Origin: Planctomycetota bacterium
GTDB taxonomy: Bacteria > Planctomycetota > PUPC01 > JACPCR01
Reading direction: 5' to 3'
DNA: 6,513 nucleotides
NCBI GenBank assembly: GCA_030740295.1
Contig: JASLXP010000906.1
Coordinates: forward strand, 1-6,513
The notes below the pieces were generated by a model that searched no databases, was not told the DNA's origin, and saw only the letters and a list, made by a program, of their open reading frames with translations. Shown here one piece after another: positions 4,491 through 6,513 of this stretch. A program made the translations under genes and the position numbers. Every line of letters begins with the position of its first letter. Position 1 is the first letter of the stretch.

Positions 4491-6513
4491 TGAGTATGAT
4501 GCTTCTCTATCCAATCATGCTGATTGCCGCCGGTTCCATCGCGGTGCCGGTGATCATTCACCTGATCCAGAAGCAGAAGTTCCCGAAGCGATGGGTCGCT
4601 ACGGTTCGATTCCTGCCGACAGACCAGCGGGTGAACCGGTTCGCCCCGCGGCTGATCGATCCGCTGCAACTGCTACTGCGGATTGTCGTGCTCCTGGCGA
4701 TTGCCGCGCTCATGGCTCGACCGTTCATCGGTTCCGGGAAGTCTGCGACTCGCAATTTCGTGCTCGTGCTGGATTCTTCAATGAGCATGAGTGGCGCTGG
4801 GGCTGATGCCGACAGCATCGCGTTCTCAGACGCGAAGGATTGGGCGAAACAGATGATTGACGGCCTTGGCCACAACGACCGGGTCGGGCTTATCATTGCC
4901 GATACCGGTATCGTGAAATCTATTCCCCTCACCCGTGATCACGAAAAAATTGGCGCGGCCATTTCAGAATCATCGCCTGGTGATAAGGATTCGAGTGGCA
5001 TCGTTCCAGCCATTGCCGTCGCTTGCGACATGCTGGATGGAAAGCGCGAGCGGGCAAACATCATTTTCGTGCTTTCCGATCTGAGGGCCAATCTCGTCCA
5101 GCAGGGACAGGACAAACCTTCAGGACGAATCCGAACTGCCCTCGGCGACGAGAGGCTTAGTCTCCGCCTTGTGCGATTCGGCAAGGACGAGGCCAGGAAC
5201 GCCGAAGTCGCGGGATGCCTGGTGACGCCGCGGGTGGCCGCGGTGGGATCGTCCATCAAGCTGTCGACAAGAGTGCGGAACCATTCGGATAAGGAGATGA
5301 AGGTAACAGTTGACCTGCGTCTCAGAGGTTTGCCTTCCGGTTCGGCACGGCCGGTGACTGTTTCGGGCAACAGCGAGTGCGTGGTGGATATCGTGACTCG
5401 ATTCAAGACCCGTGGAAGTTCGTACGCGACTGCAGCCCTGAACAGTGACGACCTGGACGCGGACAACGAGTTTCACGTGCCGCTCCGTCCTTCGGCGCGC
5501 TCCGAAGTTTTGATCATTGCGGGGACGAGTTCGGCCAAACCGTCTGATGGCGACGACGTGAACGAGGTCGATGTTCCCACGATTCTTACCTATGCGCTGA
5601 ACCCGGCCTTTTCGCTGGCCGGCGACGCGGGCACGAATCTCCGGCCGAAAGTCGTGCGGGCCGATTCGATCGGAACCATTCCGCTCGACCGCTACCGCCT
5701 GTTCATTTTCAGCGGTGTCTCCTCTCTCCCCGATCGGACGCTGCAGGACATTCGCGACTTGCTGTCGGGCAGCCGTGAAAAACGTGGCCTGATTATCGTG
5801 CCCGACGATGCGATGAACGCGCTGCAGTTCAATGAGATTTTTACCGCAGTCGGCGGCTCGGAAAATCTTCCGCTGACTGCCGCGAAGCTCGGCCCGATGG
5901 TGGCCTGTGACCCGCCCCTGGACTGGGCGTCATCCGCCAGCGGCAGCCCGATGATGGCCGCGTTCCGGGGCCCGACCGGGCTGGCCAGGGACATCCGTAT
6001 GTTTCAGCGCTTCGACATCGAACCGGTCGAAGGCGCCGAGGTTTTTCTGCGGGGCACTGACGGGTCGGCCCTGGGCGTCATGATGGACTACGGGCGGGGC
6101 CGCATCGTCACGCTGGGTTTCTCATTCGCCAGGCGCTACACCAATCTTGTTGGCACTCCGGCCATGCTCACCTTCGCGTGGCAGCTTGCGGATCATCTCA
6201 CCGGACGCGACTCACTGCCGGAGCGTGAAGCGACCCGGGCTGGCCGGCAGATGGCCATTGACCTGTCCGAGTTTCGCGGCATCCATGGCAACATGCGGCT
6301 TCTACGGGTGGGCGATGATTCCGAAGAACCGCAGTTGTTTGCCCTCGAAAAAGAAAACGAATCGGTCATCCCTCGATTTGAGAAGAAAGGGGTCTATGAG
6401 TTCGGGCACGAGAAGCGTTACCGTGACCGCAGCCGATACATCGCGGTGAACGGCCCCGGCGGTGGCGAAGGAGATACAAAGCCTCTGACGGACGAGCGGA
6501 TGTTCTCGGCCCT
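4490..6513 (+). CDS. BatA-like membrane-anchored vWA protein with GATase-like region, 3' end outside the window
   Basis: The frame is open from ATG 4490 to the window edge (674 residues, no stop), so the gene is 3'-truncated. The N-terminus is a BatA-type double-helix domain: a first hydrophobic helix (about 5-24) followed by HLIQKQKFPKRWVATVRFLP and a second helix (about 58-77) ending MARP. A vWA domain follows (about 88-230) with MIDAS D95-S-S97-M-S99. The third MIDAS position is probably Ser (S168 or S169) rather than the usual Thr, and LSD lies at 195-197. Next come an Ig/CARDB-like beta domain (about 240-335, ending in DADNEFHVPL), a glutamine-amidotransferase-like fold (about 338-572: YRLFIFSGV, GLIIVPDD, GRGRIVTLGFSF) without a visible nucleophilic Cys, and a beta region (about 585-655). 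It probably displays the vWA module at the membrane for MoxR-assisted work. The start overlaps the previous stop as TGATG. No strong Shine-Dalgarno lies at normal spacing (GAGAAGG at 4466-4472 is 17 bases away), so re-initiation is likely; ATGs at 4496 and 4499 are alternatives. Confidence 0.92.
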   Translation, partial: MSMMLLYPIMLIAAGSIAVPVIIHLIQKQKFPKRWVATVRFLPTDQRVNRFAPRLIDPLQLLLRIVVLLAIAALMARPFIGSGKSATRNFVLVLDSSMSMSGAGADADSIAFSDAKDWAKQMIDGLGHNDRVGLIIADTGIVKSIPLTRDHEKIGAAISESSPGDKDSSGIVPAIAVACDMLDGKRERANIIFVLSDLRANLVQQGQDKPSGRIRTALGDERLSLRLVRFGKDEARNAEVAGCLVTPRVAAVGSSIKLSTRVRNHSDKEMKVTVDLRLRGLPSGSARPVTVSGNSECVVDIVTRFKTRGSSYATAALNSDDLDADNEFHVPLRPSARSEVLIIAGTSSAKPSDGDDVNEVDVPTILTYALNPAFSLAGDAGTNLRPKVVRADSIGTIPLDRYRLFIFSGVSSLPDRTLQDIRDLLSGSREKRGLIIVPDDAMNALQFNEIFTAVGGSENLPLTAAKLGPMVACDPPLDWASSASGSPMMAAFRGPTGLARDIRMFQRFDIEPVEGAEVFLRGTDGSALGVMMDYGRGRIVTLGFSFARRYTNLVGTPAMLTFAWQLADHLTGRDSLPEREATRAGRQMAIDLSEFRGIHGNMRLLRVGDDSEEPQLFALEKENESVIPRFEKKGVYEFGHEKRYRDRSRYIAVNGPGGGEGDTKPLTDERMFSA

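Noticed and set aside
4939..5466. Antisense frame of 175 codons
   Set aside because: It is a shadow of the vWA gene, whose own frame has clear domains across the same stretch.
6147..6449. Plus-strand frame of 100 codons near the window end
   Set aside because: It is out of frame with the vWA gene, which continues through this stretch with a sensible GATase-like sequence (GRGRIVTLGFSF and following helices).

Overview
The window is a moderately GC-rich bacterial fragment with four genes, all on the + strand and tightly packed except for one gap of 217 bases. No rRNA, tRNA, CRISPR array, transposase or phage gene is visible. The protein styles suggest Planctomycetota or a related phylum: a short DUF58 protein with the ELAARYLVEG / HRSP / VEFVDHR pattern, a BatA-type vWA protein carrying a glutamine-amidotransferase-like region, and a large neighbour with an L-E-T-x3-[ST]-G-x-F-x-G motif. 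This taxonomic call is an inference from family resemblance, not a database match.

Layout. (1) Bases 2-2293 hold the 3' part of a large gene whose start lies before the window. Its product has repeated beta-rich units joined by an acidic, proline-rich linker, followed by a long TPR-like helical region. (2) Bases 2294-2510 are non-coding. They hold an 18-bp imperfect duplication across the stop codon, a compact palindrome preceded by GTAG inside a larger inverted repeat (REP-like), a pyrimidine-rich stretch, and a good candidate promoter and Shine-Dalgarno site for the next gene. (3) Bases 2511-3518 encode a MoxR-family AAA+ ATPase with all key motifs. (4) Bases 3525-4490 encode a DUF58 protein with a vWA-like metal site. 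(5) Bases 4490-6513 encode a BatA-like membrane-anchored vWA protein that is open to the end of the window.

How they fit together. MoxR, DUF58 and BatA-like vWA genes side by side form the classic MoxR/vWA (Bat) module. In the general model, a cytosolic AAA+ chaperone-like ATPase acts with metal-binding vWA partners to mature or remodel client proteins at the membrane or envelope. The last three genes are separated by 6 bases and then overlap by 1 base, so they are almost certainly one transcript, probably starting at about base 2473. The upstream TPR/beta-repeat gene could be a partner, but the gap, the separate promoter candidate and a different leucine codon preference (CTC rather than CTG) argue that it is a separate transcription unit.

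The most unusual DNA-level signals are the REP-like palindrome in the gap and a related-looking 28-base sequence that occurs in two unrelated genes in the same reading frame. It encodes PPGNADVPPA in one and SPGHAGVPPA in the other, in places that are not part of conserved domains.
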